From the NCBI GenBank assembly GCA_002286715.1, contig NSJX01000010.1:663892-727891 (forward strand): a DNA stretch of 64,000 bases, read 5' to 3'. The notes beneath the pieces are model-generated. The model was not told where the DNA came from. It saw only the letters and a list, made by a program, of their open reading frames with translations, and ran no database searches. The stretch comes from Dentipellis sp. KUC8613. Its lineage: Eukaryota; Basidiomycota; Agaricomycetes; Russulales; Hericiaceae. The translations under genes and the position numbers were made by a program. Shown here one piece after another: positions 11,571 to 23,045 of this stretch; position 1 is the first letter of the stretch, and each line of letters starts with the position of its first letter.

Positions 11571-12286
11571 AAGCTCCCCGAGAAAATGAGATCCTCAGAG
11601 AAGAAATTTGGCGTCGGCCCTTCTTGCCTTGGCCACCCCGCTTCCACCGTACCCAATATATGCGGAGGATTCATCGGCGAAAGGAAAATGGGCGATGGCG
11701 GCATGTTCCTATCCACCTCTGGCCGCGTGTTCGGCTGCACGAGCGGCGGTTCAAACGCACTCGTGCGCTCGATTCCAGGATTGGCGTCCCTCTGCTCCCT
11801 TGCACGCTCGGGATTCCGACCGGGGTTCGAGGCCTGCGACTCGATTGGCCGCGCCAGGAACTCCGTATCGCGAAGCTGATTCAAGTAAGGGATATCAAAC
11901 GGGTGCGACCACGCATTAGTTTCTGGCGCGTCAAACATCCCCATCAGCAGACGGCTGAGTCTTTCTCGACCGTTGATCCCGCGATGCTCGCTTTGCAAAC
12001 CATTCGACTCGGGCCCCAGCGACAGCGAGTTCAGACGGTGAGTGATGTCTAAACGCGACTCGGACTCGTGGTTCTGCGGAGGGAAGCCACTAATGGGCGG
12101 GCCGGGGGGCGGTGGGAGGAAGGCGCCCATGATGCGAGCACTAGGGATCTCGCGGGGCTGCGGCGTGGTGCTCTCGCTCCTGGGCCGACGGCTGTCCTCA
12201 GGGTCGATCTCTGCGACTGGTCATAGCACAAAGTCAGGTTTCGATGAAGCAGATACTGCGCGGTGCGAAGGCGTACCGGAAGGCAT
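10819..12286 (-). CDS. Unknown protein with CpG-normal 5' exon and CpG-depleted 3' exons (DUF6535-type C-terminus?)
   Basis: I do not recognise the N-terminal half. A start at 12286 and a 66 bp intron (12276-12211) give MPSEIDPEDSRRPRSEST, then a Pro-rich exon including GAFLPPPPGPPISGFPP. The exon stays open to 11486. The 3' part lies in AT-rich DNA and encodes LIEFIWRSDHMKLYLNVVKD and following sequence. Two well-formed introns then lead to a last exon QLGPWDELLSKYRNEEA ending KLKDAADVV and a stop at 10819. A donor in GAAGCGGG|GTGGCC (near 11633) and an acceptor TTCTCAG (near 11514) would join both halves in frame, but this join is a guess. The last exon resembles the last exon of the DUF6535 gene at 58.8 kb (shared G-P-W). 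It could also be two neighbouring fragments. Confidence 0.45.
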
Positions 12287-13728
12287 GGGTTCGGAATTGA
12301 CGATCTACGTGTGGTTTGAATCCGAGGTGGGACTTGAGGGGCGTGAACGATGGCGGTGGTGGGACCGAGGCTGAGGGCTCTGAGCAGTCGGCGAGCGACG
12401 CGGTTAAATAGCGCAGGAGGGTGTGCTATCCATCCTCCACGCTGCAGCGTGCAGGCTTTCCGAGAGCCACTGCTATCGACGGCTCGGGCGTTATGAAAAC
12501 GGGTCTGCTGCTCAAAAGGGCTAGGGGCGGCAGCACAGCGGAACGCTTGCCATTTATTAGGCGCGTGAGCGTCCCATATAGGAAGTTGAGTGCTTGAAGC
12601 TACAGACGAGCAAGGTCGAGACGGATGAAGATGTCTGCCGAGAGGCAGTTCACCGTAACTTGCTGTATTGGGCGCGCCCGTCGTCTCGCCTGGGGAATTC
12701 TGAGGACCTGAAACTACGAATGGTCAAAAATTTGACGAATAAGGATGTTTACCGCGGGACCCACCTTGCATCGTGTCGTGACTGCGTGGAAGCACGCCCT
12801 GCGCTTCATGCCGCCCTACGTTCGATGTGAAGTCAAGGAGAATTTCCTTCGTGTGTCGTGCATTGTGTCGTGACTGCGTGAAAAAGAACGTGAGCGCTCG
12901 AGCAGTCGAGGCTGTATGACATCGAAGGCACCGCAAGTCAAGTAAGCATCGCATGCAAATGCGCACTGGCTTGGAAACGAAAATACCTATGCCAGATGCG
13001 GTTAGGGATGTTGGTAGCCCGAAGCTACCAATGGGCAAGGATTAGACAAACGAAGAAGTTTACCATATCTCTTTAGACGTCCCGTGTCCGACGTGTCATG
13101 TCGTGACCGTCGTGAAAGCAGCCCCGAGCGCCTGCAACTAGTCAAAAAAGCAGCGCGTCGATGCTGCAGTGGCTCGAAAACAGACGTCCACATACCTACT
13201 CTAGATACAATCCCTCGAAGTCAGCTGCTAATGCTCAGCCCAACCCAAGTATCCCAGCTTCGCGGTGCGACTTCGGGCAACGAGCTACTGTACAGGGGAC
13301 GAACCGTCAGCAGAACATCATTGGGCCGTAGTATGCACACGACACGGCCATTGCCGAGGACTCGGGACCACCAAGGCCACAACCACAAATCCCAAAGAAC
13401 TCAAAGCATCGTGAATATCGATATCGCAGAACAGAACAGAACAAAAACAAACTAATCGTGAACTAAAGCGTATCCGTATCCGTATCCATATCCGATCCGT
13501 ATCCTTATTCGTGTGTACGTCACCATTGCAGCAACGTTACCGCACGTCGTGTGTATGCACGCATGCATGTATGTAGGCAGGCAGGCAGGTATAGTACAAG
13601 GGTCATTGATCCAGCTGGCGTCGACGTCGTTTCCATCCTCGCGCATCCAAATCCAAATCCAAATCTGAGAAAAAACAAACCGAATCCACAGCCCCGCAAA
13701 TCACAACATACGGGTGCATCTACCACCC
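12287..13728. other. Gene-free 1.4 kb with diverged tandem repeats
   Basis: No convincing gene was seen. The stretch contains three diverged copies of a repeat (see separate entry) and simple-sequence tracts: CCGTAT-type repeats at about 13468-13505, a GCAG/GCAT-rich tract at 13560-13590 and ATCCAA repeats at about 13645-13665. Confidence 0.5.
12592..13135. repeat. Diverged direct repeats, at least three copies
   Basis: Related blocks begin near 12595, 12711 and 13021. Each starts with GAAGCTAC or GAAACTAC, continues with a motif like ATGGTCAAAAATTTGACGA or ATGGGCAAGGATTAGACAA, and reaches GTTTACC (GTCTGCC in the first). Copies two and three then share a stretch around CGTGTCGTGAC...CGTGAAAGCA. 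A partial fourth match to the second half lies near 12855-12885. No transposase or terminal repeats were recognised. Confidence 0.55.
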
Positions 13729-16700
13729 TCATCCACTCTCACCCCCTTCACCCTGCTCCCCACCCTCCCCCTTCACCTCGCCCTCCACAATACGCTCCTC
13801 ATCGCCCCTGCCCCTCACGCGCTCGGCGACCACGACCGGGCCCTCGCCCCACCCGCTCAGCGGGCTGCTCTTGAACCGCCCGCGCGGGCCGGACCCGCCG
13901 GGCGTCGGCGCGCGCGAGATGCTCCCCCCGGGCCCCGTGGGCTGCGACGGGCGGCGCGTGCGGAAGAGCGCGTCGAGCGACGGGGCGGGGGAGGCGCTGC
14001 GGATGGGGTGAGGCGCAGGGACAGAAGTGGGGTTGTTAGTGGGAGTGGGAGTGGGATTGGAGGCGTCGTCGGGCGGTGCGGAGAGGGGGCTGCTGGCGGT
14101 GACGACGATGTCCGGGTTCGAGGTGACGGTGTACCCGGCGATAGCTGCCTTCTCGCTGTCCCCAACCACAGACGGCTTCTCACTGTCGACAGCGAGATCA
14201 ACGTTGAGCTTGGCATTGGCATTATCCTTCTCCTTTACCGACACGACAGGCACCGCATCGCGCGGGGTCGGCGGGGCACTGCGGCTGCGCGACGTGAGGA
14301 AGTTCAATCCCTTGAGTGCGATGGGGCGCAATACGGGCGTGCCGCCGAGCGACTTGACGGGCGCGGGGGCGGTGGGTATGGGCACGGTGACGGGCGTAGA
14401 CGAGTCGGAGACGTTGGCGGAGAGCTGCGGCGCGGAGAGCTTGTGCTTGAGGCCGTGCGTGCTGCTGGAGGACGCGGCGGTCTTGATGTGCTGCGGCGGG
14501 ACGTAGGACGAGACTTCGCCGGGGCCCTGCGAGTCGAATTCGTCGTAGATCTCTTCGCCGATGAGTTCTGAGGGGGGATGTTAGTGTAAGAACGGAAGAT
14601 AGGTGGGTGTATGCGCACCTTCCAGAACATCTTCGAGGGTGATGATACCGAGGGGGGCGACGGCGGGGTCAAAGCCCATCAAAAACTAGATACGGATGAG
14701 CTGCGAGTTCGGAATTGTGAAAAGGCAATGGACAAACCTCGTGAGCACCCTCCTTGCCGAGGACAGCATCAGCGGGCATGCTCTGCTCAAACCCAGAAGC
14801 GAGCTTAGGCAGCTGCACAAAGCTGCCCTTCTTCGTCTTCTGCGCCTGCTGCTCGCCCGCGGGCGAAACATCCGCAAACTCGACCGCCGGGACTTTACTG
14901 TCGTCCTCCGGGGCCTTGCCGATACTATTGCGCTCGGGCTCGTGCTCCGTGTCCGCGCTCATGTTGCCCATCTCGACGTCCGTCGCGCGCTTCTTGTGGT
15001 TCTTGCGCTTCTTGCGGAACGAAAAGTGGCGCGAGCCCTCGTCCGCGAAGTCGCGCTCCGTGATGCCGTCGCCGAGCGTCTCGTCGACGGAGCCGGCGCT
15101 GGCGGTGGGAGAGGCGGTGTTCGACTCGCGGTCGCTGCTCTTGGTGCGCTTCCGGCGGAACTTGAGGCGCGAGGGCTGCTCTTCCTCCTCGTCTGAGGAG
15201 CTGGACGAGTCGCTGATGCCGACGCGGTCCTTCAAGCGCTGGGCGATGCCTTTCTTGACCGCTTTCTTGACAGAGGTCGCCTTCTCGATGCTCATACGCG
15301 AGACGATGGCCATGTGCGAGCGGCCCTCCTGGAACCTGTCGAGGATACCAAGGAGAGGCTCGTTCTGAGCGAGGGAGGGCACCTTGTTGAGCGGTATACG
15401 GCGGACTGGCACAGCTTCGTTCGGGTCTAGTAGAACGCACTAACGAAAGAGTCAGTTATAACTCCTTTCTGCCAAGCTCAAGGTAATTTACCTGTTTGAC
15501 GAGCAATATACCGAGAATCTTCTTTGCCTTGAATGTTTTGCCAGAACCGTCCGGGAGATCCACATCTTCGTACACAGGTATACGACTATGCCCCGTCAAG
15601 CAGACCTTCTTGAGGGTTTCATAGTCCAGTTTCGCGTCGATAGACAGCATGAAGACGTCTTCTATCTTCGTCATGGCCTGAACGACAAAATTTGAGCAAA
15701 ATCACGAGATTTGACTGCAGCAAATGATCTACCTGTCTAGCGGTCTTCTCTTGCAAATCGAGCGTAGCGCCGATAATGGTGACCGTATCAGAACGGAGGT
15801 CGCCTTGTCCGCCAACGGATGAGTGCATGGCGATTAGCTCCTTTAATTCTGCATGAACAAATAAGCGCGAGAATAATTGTCATCACGAATATGAAACTTA
15901 CCTGCACGTCGGTAAATGATTCCATGATGAGGCCCAAGCATAAATTCTAAAAGCTTTGCGATAGGCCATGACACGATACCCTGTATACACAAGTGTAAGC
16001 CATCGCAATTTGCCGGTAGAAGCACGCGAAAAAGGCTCACAAGAGTCCAAATGAGAACGCGGACAAATGGAGCCATTTTGGCTCCGATGTACAGCCCATA
16101 GCGCGTGCAGATGGATTGGGGGATAATTTCGGCGAAGCTGAGCAAACATGAATTAATATCGCGATATATGCTGCAACGTGTCGTTCATAGCAAGGGAGCG
16201 ATGTTCAGGCTGTTGAATGCGACGGTACACGTGCAGGACAGGCGCCGGGGTCAGATGACGTCACCCACGACCCTCCCGGTAGCACAACACGATATGGCAC
16301 GCGCGACTGGTCACAATCCCAACGCGACGCGTGCACGAGTAAACCGCGTATTTGCGATATAGAAAATAGAGAAAATGTGTAGGTGAAGAATACTCACGTT
16401 ACGATGAGCACCGTGCTCACGACGACACTCTGCACGCCACCGCCAAGGACGGGGTCCGAGATGACGGGGAGCGTCTCGTTCGTTATCATGTTCGCCAAGA
16501 GCAGCGTGACCAGCAACAAGTGGCCATTCTTGCGGATGGGCTTGATCTTCTCCGCATACTTGCGTTGCTCACTGCAGCGGGCGGGCATCAGACTCGGACG
16601 TCCGCAGCCCGAACGGAACACTGGACTCACGGTGTACCACTGATACTAAGAACTTGGAGCTGTGTCTCGTCGAGGGACATGTATCCGAGTGTCAGACCGG

Positions 16701-16917
16701 CAAACACACCCGACAACAGGACAAGGATGGGGATGAGCAGCGCGAAGATGATGAACTTTGTGTCGTGCTTCTCCGACTCGCGTTTGGCGAGGGTGTGGAG
16801 GCCGGACGCCTCGGCGCGAGAGAACGAAGGCACATGGTGGGAAAGGGAGGCGGCGAGGGAGAGGAGGAGGGGGCGGGAGGAGGAGGATATGGAGGAGCGG
16901 AGAGGCGGGGGGACCAT
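13729..16917 (-). CDS. MAM3: CNNM/Mam3-type membrane protein with DUF21 and CBS domains
   Basis: Relatives (yeast Mam3, animal CNNM) are membrane proteins linked to divalent metal, notably Mg2+, homeostasis. The start ATG is at 16917 and a Ser-rich leader follows. The DUF21 transmembrane domain starts with IIFALLIPILVLLSGVFAGL and TLGYMSLDETQLQVL, continues with NGHLLLVTLLLANMITNETL and FAEIIPQSICTRYGLYIGAK. The CBS pair includes IEDVFMLSIDAKLDYETLKK, GHSRIPVYED and a second CBS ending GIITLEDVLEELIGEEIYDE. A long Ser/Lys-rich insertion splits the second CBS motif (EGRSHMAIVSRM to the ITLEDVLE strand), as in fungal Mam3. The tail is long, Ser/Pro-rich and disordered. About eight introns are needed. 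Confidence 0.92.
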
Positions 16918-19555
16918 TCGTGTGGAGGTTGCCGTCGCGGCAGCCGCTGCTTATATCCCAACGCCCAAACCTCGGCTCGAATAAGCGTGCGTATGTAAGA
17001 CTCTTGATAGCCTTTCCCCTCCTCATCCTCCTCATCCTCGCACTTATATACACCTCGCGAATACAACAACGTCCACATTTATCTCGCGCTTTGTCGCACA
17101 ACGCACGTCGCCGCTCCTCAAAGCGCACATCCACCCCTTTGTCCCAACTGCGGACGATAAGCCGCGCTCCAGCCCTCCGCCTGCATCTTTCACTCTATCG
17201 GACAGGCACCGACCATGCACCACGGCCCGCCCTCCCAACCGAAGCCTTCTTCGAGTGCACGACGTTCAGCGTCGCACAACGTCCGTCAAGCTTCAGGCTT
17301 CGACAAGCCCGAGAACGGGCCACGCCGAGGCGCGCATTTCCAATGCACAGCCACCGCGCCGCCGGCTTCGGAGCGGACCCCACCGCCTCCAGCTCCAGTC
17401 CGTTAAACACCGCCCCCCGCCCCCGCCCCTGCCCGCTCCAGTCCTCGACGGTGCTCTACATTCTAGCAGAGTCGAGATAACGCGCGTTGTTGCTAAGCGT
17501 TGTGCGGTTCGGCCGACTTGCCAATGCCAGGCGAGCACGTTCCCAGGCCCGACTGCGATGCCGGCAGACGGATCACCAGACGGACTGCGTTCGTCAAGAC
17601 ATACGAAATTGCCATGAACACCGTGGGAGCGGATGCGATGGTGCCGCCGTGCGTGTGGATTATGCAAAAGGTAAAATGTGTACAGCGCGGGGTCGCCGAG
17701 CTGGAGTACTCGGAGCACTGTGCACACCCCAGCAAGACATATCTTCGAACTGGGCCCTTGGGAGGACACTGGTACTGCGCTATCTTGTGATGCGAAACAC
17801 CAGCGTCATGTCTGACGAGGACGACGACGCGCGGCGCTTCTGGAAAATGGAACGGGATGGGGAATGCGGTGGAATATGGGACATCGGCCATGACATGCTG
17901 TGCTTGCGAACACCGTGACTCGTCGGGGATGCGTGCGGTTCGAATGACGCCAGGCCCCCGCATCCAGACGCGCTTTGGCGTCAGCGCGCGGTGGACGCGT
18001 TCGGATATATAGGAAAGACGCGTTCGCATGGGGAAGACGCGCTCTCGTTTCGTGCGGGGCGCAGTCAGCAGATCGCCGCCGAGCGTCAACGACGAGTGCG
18101 CGCGCTTTGGATCCATACCCATTGAGGACGTCAAGAACGAAGCCCGCCCGCCCGCCCGCCTCAAACGCGCAGAGTACACGTCCTCGGCGACCCGGATGCG
18201 ATGAAATTGCTGTGGAGTCTAGACCTGCAGCACAAATACCAAGCGTGCTTCATCTCAGCTGGCCCAATTGCAAAGCATTAAAATTGCGAATATAGATAGA
18301 TGGACATAGAAAAACGGGGTGCGCTGCGCAATGCCCAATCCTCCAGCCAGTGGAGATACCGGTACCCAGGGCCAGGCCTGAGGAACGGCGCACCGGTACC
18401 GCGGCACCGCGTCCGCCCCCTCGCGTACGTATACGTGTACCGTTACGCGTATGGATGTCCACCGAGTCAGCTGAGCGCCTCCGACGGGCAGGTCCGACGG
18501 GCCAAGGCAGAAGACGGGCTACGGTTGTGGTTTCGGTTATGCGCACGGTTCCCGGTCCAGGAGCTCGAGGCTGGTTACGTGCGCCGTGTCGTGCCGAGAC
18601 GCATGCTCTAGCTATCGATGGGTCTGAACCTGTGTGCTCTCGGGTCTGCCAGGCGAATCTGAACTGAAGACGTGAGGGAAGGAGGACGGAATGAAGAAAC
18701 GAAGATGGGCGAAAACGGAAGCGCACGTATCGCTGTCTATCTCTATCTCTATCTCTCCCCCATTCGCTGTTCGCCATCCACTATCGCCCGGCGCGATACG
18801 GCGCGATATATGATAGAAGGGCGCGGGTCTGGACTCGGCGTGGATCGATAGAAGGAGAAGCGCGAGGTGGGGATGAGGTGTGAGATGAGGATGGAAGGAG
18901 AGGTGAGACGTAGTACGTCCGAGGTGGTGTGGTCGGGGTGCGAGCCGGCGCGGTCGTGGTCGTGGTCGTGGCGTTCATACTTAGATCTGGACACCGACGC
19001 GAGGCGGTCGATCTTTTGCGTCATGTCATGCACTGCGCCAATGCACAATGAACGCGTCCTGTGAATGAGGGTCGAACATCCCAGCACGAATGAAGCCCGA
19101 GGGATACGAGGACGTGACGACGGTGAACGTTTGAACACGAACACTCCTGAGCTCGAGTGCCTCTGCGTGCAAAATCGCGTCCCTGGTGCCGAACAGATGC
19201 CGAGTAGGTACCCAATCCAGCGGGAGAAGCCACGGTGGCCTTGGTGCGCAAGGCACAGAACCCAAGCTGGCAGGAAGTCTCGGCATGGCTGGCCGTTGGA
19301 GCGGGGGGACTTCTGCGTTTGAATGGAGGGCTATATAGAGACGGAGATAGCGTACCTGTAGAGTGTATAAGGGGTAAGAGAGATTTATATGGATGTGTAG
19401 GGAGGTTGTAGCGAATTACACTCCGGAGCAGTGGAGGAAAAGGACAGATTGGGTGGATTGAATGTGGTTCGGCGTTTGCCGTGCTGTACATATGTGTCGA
19501 AGCTGGGACGGCGAACTCACCAGTTCTCACAATACTGGCTGGGGTCTAGACTCCT
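16918..19555. other. Gene-poor 2.6 kb region, no gene supported
   Basis: Many overlapping frames are open only because the sequence is GC-rich; none shows a recognisable domain or consistent splicing. The stretch near 16918-17060 should be the promoter of the Mam3-like gene. A CTATCT microsatellite lies at about 18735-18757 and a GTGGTC tract near 18953-18970. A non-coding RNA or a poorly conserved small gene cannot be excluded. Confidence 0.4.
17043..17050 (-). promoter_or_regulatory. Possible TATA box of the Mam3-like gene
   Basis: The minus strand reads TATATAAG about 126 nt upstream of the ATG at 16917. The spacing allows a start of transcription near 17015 and a 5' UTR of about 100 nt. 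This is inference from sequence alone. Confidence 0.4.
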
Positions 19556-19559
19556 TCAC

Positions 19560-19950
19560 CTTCTCTCTGTCGGATGATGACGACCATTAAATACCAACAA
19601 AGTCATATTTATAAGACAGTGCAGGGAAAGAATTCTGCGATAATGGAACTGGGTTGGGTTCGGGTTGTTAGGGTTAACATAGCATGCTGCACGCCTCGTG
19701 CTACTAACTGATGTACCGCAGAACTCAGCATTTAGACAGATCAGAGCACGCGTATATATAACCTCAAATGTCAATGAAGGCGAAATGCTAGCGCTGCCAA
19801 TAATTACCTCCCACTCAGCATATCTCAATCTAGCATCTACTGCGCGGCGACCCACTCCCCTCATCCCCAACCTTCGCCCTTACCCCCTCGTCCTCTAACT
19901 CCTTCTCCTCCACCATCTCCACCACCACAAACCGCCTCGTCAAAGTGGGC
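19560..19950 (-). pseudogene. Truncated diverged copy of the GPI16 3' end
   Basis: This segment aligns by eye with 20505-20890, the last codons and 3' flank of the Gpi16 gene. Shared landmarks, in the same order and orientation, include a GGTTGGGTTCGGG-like block (19645-19665 versus 20588-20605), a TCAGCATT block, a CAATAATT block and CTAGCATCTACTGC (versus CTAGCACCTACTGC). On the minus strand it still encodes LTRRFVVVEMVEEKELEDEG before a stop, comparable to LTRRFALVKVVEDSGSEKEE of the real gene. Everything upstream of LTRRF is missing, so it is a non-functional duplicate. Confidence 0.65.
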
Positions 19951-20504
19951 GTCACATGAGTATCTCGCCGTGAGCGCTGAAGTGAGCGCTCTTGAGTGAT
20001 CGTTGCAAGTCAAGATGTTGGGCGCAACCATCATCTTCAGAACTCGAGAATGGATATCACGATACCGAAAAAACTCTGAATGGGGGGAGGCAGTCAGCGC
20101 CGGCTCGTATTTGAAGGCTTAGCAGGTTCTTCTTATCGTAGGATAAGTATTAGATTATCTACTTATTGTTGCTACGTCTTGAAGAACGAGCCAAAGGTGA
20201 TTCGTCACATCTTCCAAAAAATACTGACAGTATCAAGGGATCATGGTATATAAACCTAGTTTTCTGAAGAAGATACCATCGATCACGAAAGCCCTTCGAG
20301 GATAGAGAACGGAGTTAGCTAATTACCTGTATAGAGGACCTTGCACGAATGCAGGTTGCAAGCGAACTAGGAGCCGCAGAGTTAGGGGTCGGGCGGTTCG
20401 GCATTTGCCGTCGCACGAAGCGTCGACAGCGAGCTCTCTGGTCTAAATGATAATCTAGCTTTCGGGTTGCTCTCTCTTCCTCCTATGGTCCATACTTTAT
20501 CTGA
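19951..20504. other. Intergenic, no gene seen
   Basis: This stretch lies between the duplicated Gpi16 tail and the flank of the genuine gene. It is less GC-rich than its surroundings and has no long frame. Confidence 0.4.
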
Positions 20505-20783
20505 TATTAATATATAAGTAGAAACGAGTCCTCAGGCGAAACAATTTTATCCGTGAGCATAAGGAGGAAACGCTCGATGGGACAGAGTTGGGTCGGGTTC
20601 GGTTTAATAGGGTTGGAATAGCGTACCTTTAATCGCGTGGTGATAGGACCATAATAGTCAGCATTCGAAGGTACCAAGACACCAAAGTCCACCATACATG
20701 TCTCAACAAAAGCCATGAAGAGATTCTGACAATAATTTACTTCGATACATTCTTCCACCTGGTATCCCTCATGAATCTAGCAC

Positions 20784-22763
20784 CTACTGCACCCCCGCGT
20801 CCACATCCACCGCCTTCTCCTTCTCTTCCTTCTCAGACCCCGAGTCTTCGACAACCTTCACCAACGCGAACCGCCTCGTCAAAATATTGAATATACTGCC
20901 AAACACGAGCGCGACAAGCGTGCAGCTCATGATGATGACGTTGTACGGCATGCTGAAGTCTGGCGTTGCGAGGTCGACGAGCAGCACGGGCGTGTAGACG
21001 CGTCGCCGGCCACCCCAGCCTCGTTCTATCTCAGCTTTGCCGCCTGCACTTTGTGGTTGTAGAGGTGATTGTAATGCGTGTGGTGGGGAGAGGGGGATGA
21101 GCACGGCGGGCGGCAGGTCCCAGCCGCGCTGGGCGTCGGGCGGATGCTCGGTGTAGCGCAGGAAGGCCTTCCGGGCTTCGAATGTGAGACGCAGGGTGGA
21201 GTGAGGCGGGATGGTCAGTAGTGCTTGGAGAAGTGCAGGCGAGGTGTGCGGAACGGGTGGGGTGTATGTTAGGTTCGATAGCGCATCTGAGTGTACCCAC
21301 ATTCGTCAGATCCGGGAAGAGGAAGGGAGGGAGATGATAGGCTTACCGCATGGCACACCGTCACACGTCGAGCGCATTGTATGGAGGTAGAATTCGACGT
21401 GCCATGGCATGGTCTCAAGATAGAGCAACTCTAGTGGTAAGGTGGCGTCATGGTTGCGCACCGTGAGGGCGAGCGTGCCTTGGTCCTGACTCGCGCCCTT
21501 CAATGTGCGAAGAAACGAGAAAGGAATTTGTGGGTTATCACGAAGGTCGAGGGCTATAGGAGTGGTTAGAGGAGTCGGGTAGCGATTACAGACAAAAGCG
21601 CACGATATGCGAATTTGGGCTCCTGGGGCCATTTCATAGCAACATCGAGGTCCTGCGTGGCTGAAGCCCGAGAATCAGTCAATACAAGATTATAGGTAGC
21701 AAAAGAGGGCTCCCACTATTTGTGATATCGAAGATAGCTTGTCCGTCTTCAACTCGAGACGGCTCAGGCGACAACTCAAAGCCCGAGTCCGCGGGGGGAT
21801 GGTTCACTCGTACTTGGCTCGTCGCGGCGACAGGACATGCGCGGGGGATATCCCGATTGAAAAGCGAACGAAGAGACCAATCCCGCTTTCCATCGTACGC
21901 TGCACGGACAGGATCAAATACTGCCTGGACCGTCAATGCCAGCTCGATGCCGACACCAGCGCGCCAGCGAACGTGCATGCCCAGTCCATGCCAGTCTGCA
22001 TCGAACACGCGATGCGGATCCAGCAGCGCCGCGGCGCCCGCGCGTGCAGGACATGGCAGGAGCTTGAGGAACGGCGTAAGGTTCTCTGTGCAGACATGCT
22101 CAGCGGGAAGCGTCGCGTGCCGGAGGGCGTGGCGGTACGGTGTTGGGAGACGGGGAAGCTGGCCGGCTGGTGGGAATGCGCGAGTGGGAGAAGTCGTACG
22201 CTGGTTGTCCATTGCACCTAGGGATGCGCAGAAGAGGCCAGCGAGCGCGTTTTGGGTTCCTTGCCATCGTTCATCGATACTAGGCGGCGCTGTGTGTATA
22301 GGATATTGAGAGAGGCGAAGGAGTGCTTACGATGAAGACGCGCCGTCGCCCATCCATGCCCAAAGCTCAGCACCGGTGCCTACACCCGGCTCCTCAGGAT
22401 ACCCCCAGCGATCGTAGTTCCATTTTCCAGCGTTGAGAGACATGTGTAGCTCGGTAACTGCATACTGGCGGAGGATCTGGCCCAGCGCCAGCGGAAAGAC
22501 AGTGTAATGTTGGGCTAGGAGCAGAATGAGATGGGTTATGTCTCGTATATGAAACGTAAAGTCATACAGATATCTTCGTCTTCCAAGCTCGCAGGTGCGC
22601 GAGGGACAGCACCTGCTAGGAGCGTTGTGAAGGCAAACCGTGCAAGGAGCTTGCCATCTGGCAGAGGACGGAGTACGAGGTCTTCGTCATATTCTTCGTG
22701 CCGACCTGATGTTGGAGATACAAGTAGCGCACAAACGAGTGCGGTGATACCCCGGGCCCACAT
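20784..22763 (-). CDS. GPI16: GPI transamidase subunit Gpi16 / PIG-T
   Basis: This subunit of the endoplasmic reticulum GPI transamidase helps attach GPI anchors to proteins. The start ATG at 22763 gives a signal peptide (MWARGITALVCALLVSPTSG) followed by a conserved start of the lumenal domain, YDEDLVLRPLPDGKLLARFA. The next exon encodes HYTVFPLALGQILRQYAVTE, LHMSLNAGKWNYDRWGYPEE and TGAELWAW. The middle contains CTENLTPFLKLLPCPARAGA and LLDPHRVFDADWHGLGM. The C-terminus carries RRRVYTPVLLVDLATPDFSM, PYNVIIMSCTLVALVFGSIF as the single membrane anchor and a short acidic cytosolic tail. Five or so short introns are present. A diverged copy of the tail lies downstream at 19.6-19.95 kb. Confidence 0.95.
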
Positions 22764-22927
22764 TATCGATGATTTCCAGAGACTCTTCAGGGTGTCTTTA
22801 GCATCTCGTCGAAAATATGATAGAAAGAAGAGGAGACATTAGTGGTGGTCGTGGTCACGACGGCGCGCTTGTTAGACCTTCGGTGTTATGACGAGCATAT
22901 GGTTAACAAGCATAGTCATGTTAACAT

Positions 22928-23038
22928 GGCAACATGGCCGAGCGGTCTATGGCGTGTGACTCAAGCTTTCAAGCTTGCCTGCAAAAGCGGGTTTCTCATC
23001 CGAGTATTCGGGCGTGGGTTCGAATCCCACTGTTGTCA
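22928..23038 (+). tRNA. tRNA-Leu (CAA), with intron
   Basis: The acceptor halves GGCAACA (22928-22934) and TGTTGTC (23031-23037) pair fully with one G-U. The D arm reads TGGCCGAGCGGTCTATGG, typical of Leu tRNAs. The anticodon CAA follows GACT at about 22961-22963. The T arm is GTGGG-TTCGAAT-CCCAC. A long variable arm (CCGA...TCGG) fits class II. The anticodon loop is interrupted by roughly 25-30 nt, as usual for nuclear tRNA-Leu(CAA); exact intron ends were not resolved. The discriminator base is A. Confidence 0.9.
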
Positions 23039-23040
23039 TC

Positions 23041-23045
23041 TTTTT
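23041..23045 (+). terminator. RNA polymerase III T-run terminator
   Basis: Five T residues begin three bases after the tRNA-Leu discriminator base, the normal termination signal for polymerase III. Confidence 0.65.

Noticed and set aside
17493..18179. 228-codon minus-strand frame
   Set aside because: Overlapped by several equally long frames on both strands; no recognisable motif or homology.
19021..19530. 169-codon minus-strand frame
   Set aside because: No domain, no splice partners and composition like random GC-rich DNA.
19650..19680. GGTTAGGG-like sequence as a telomere repeat
   Set aside because: Only a single TTAGGG occurs, inside the duplicated GPI16 flank; there is no array.
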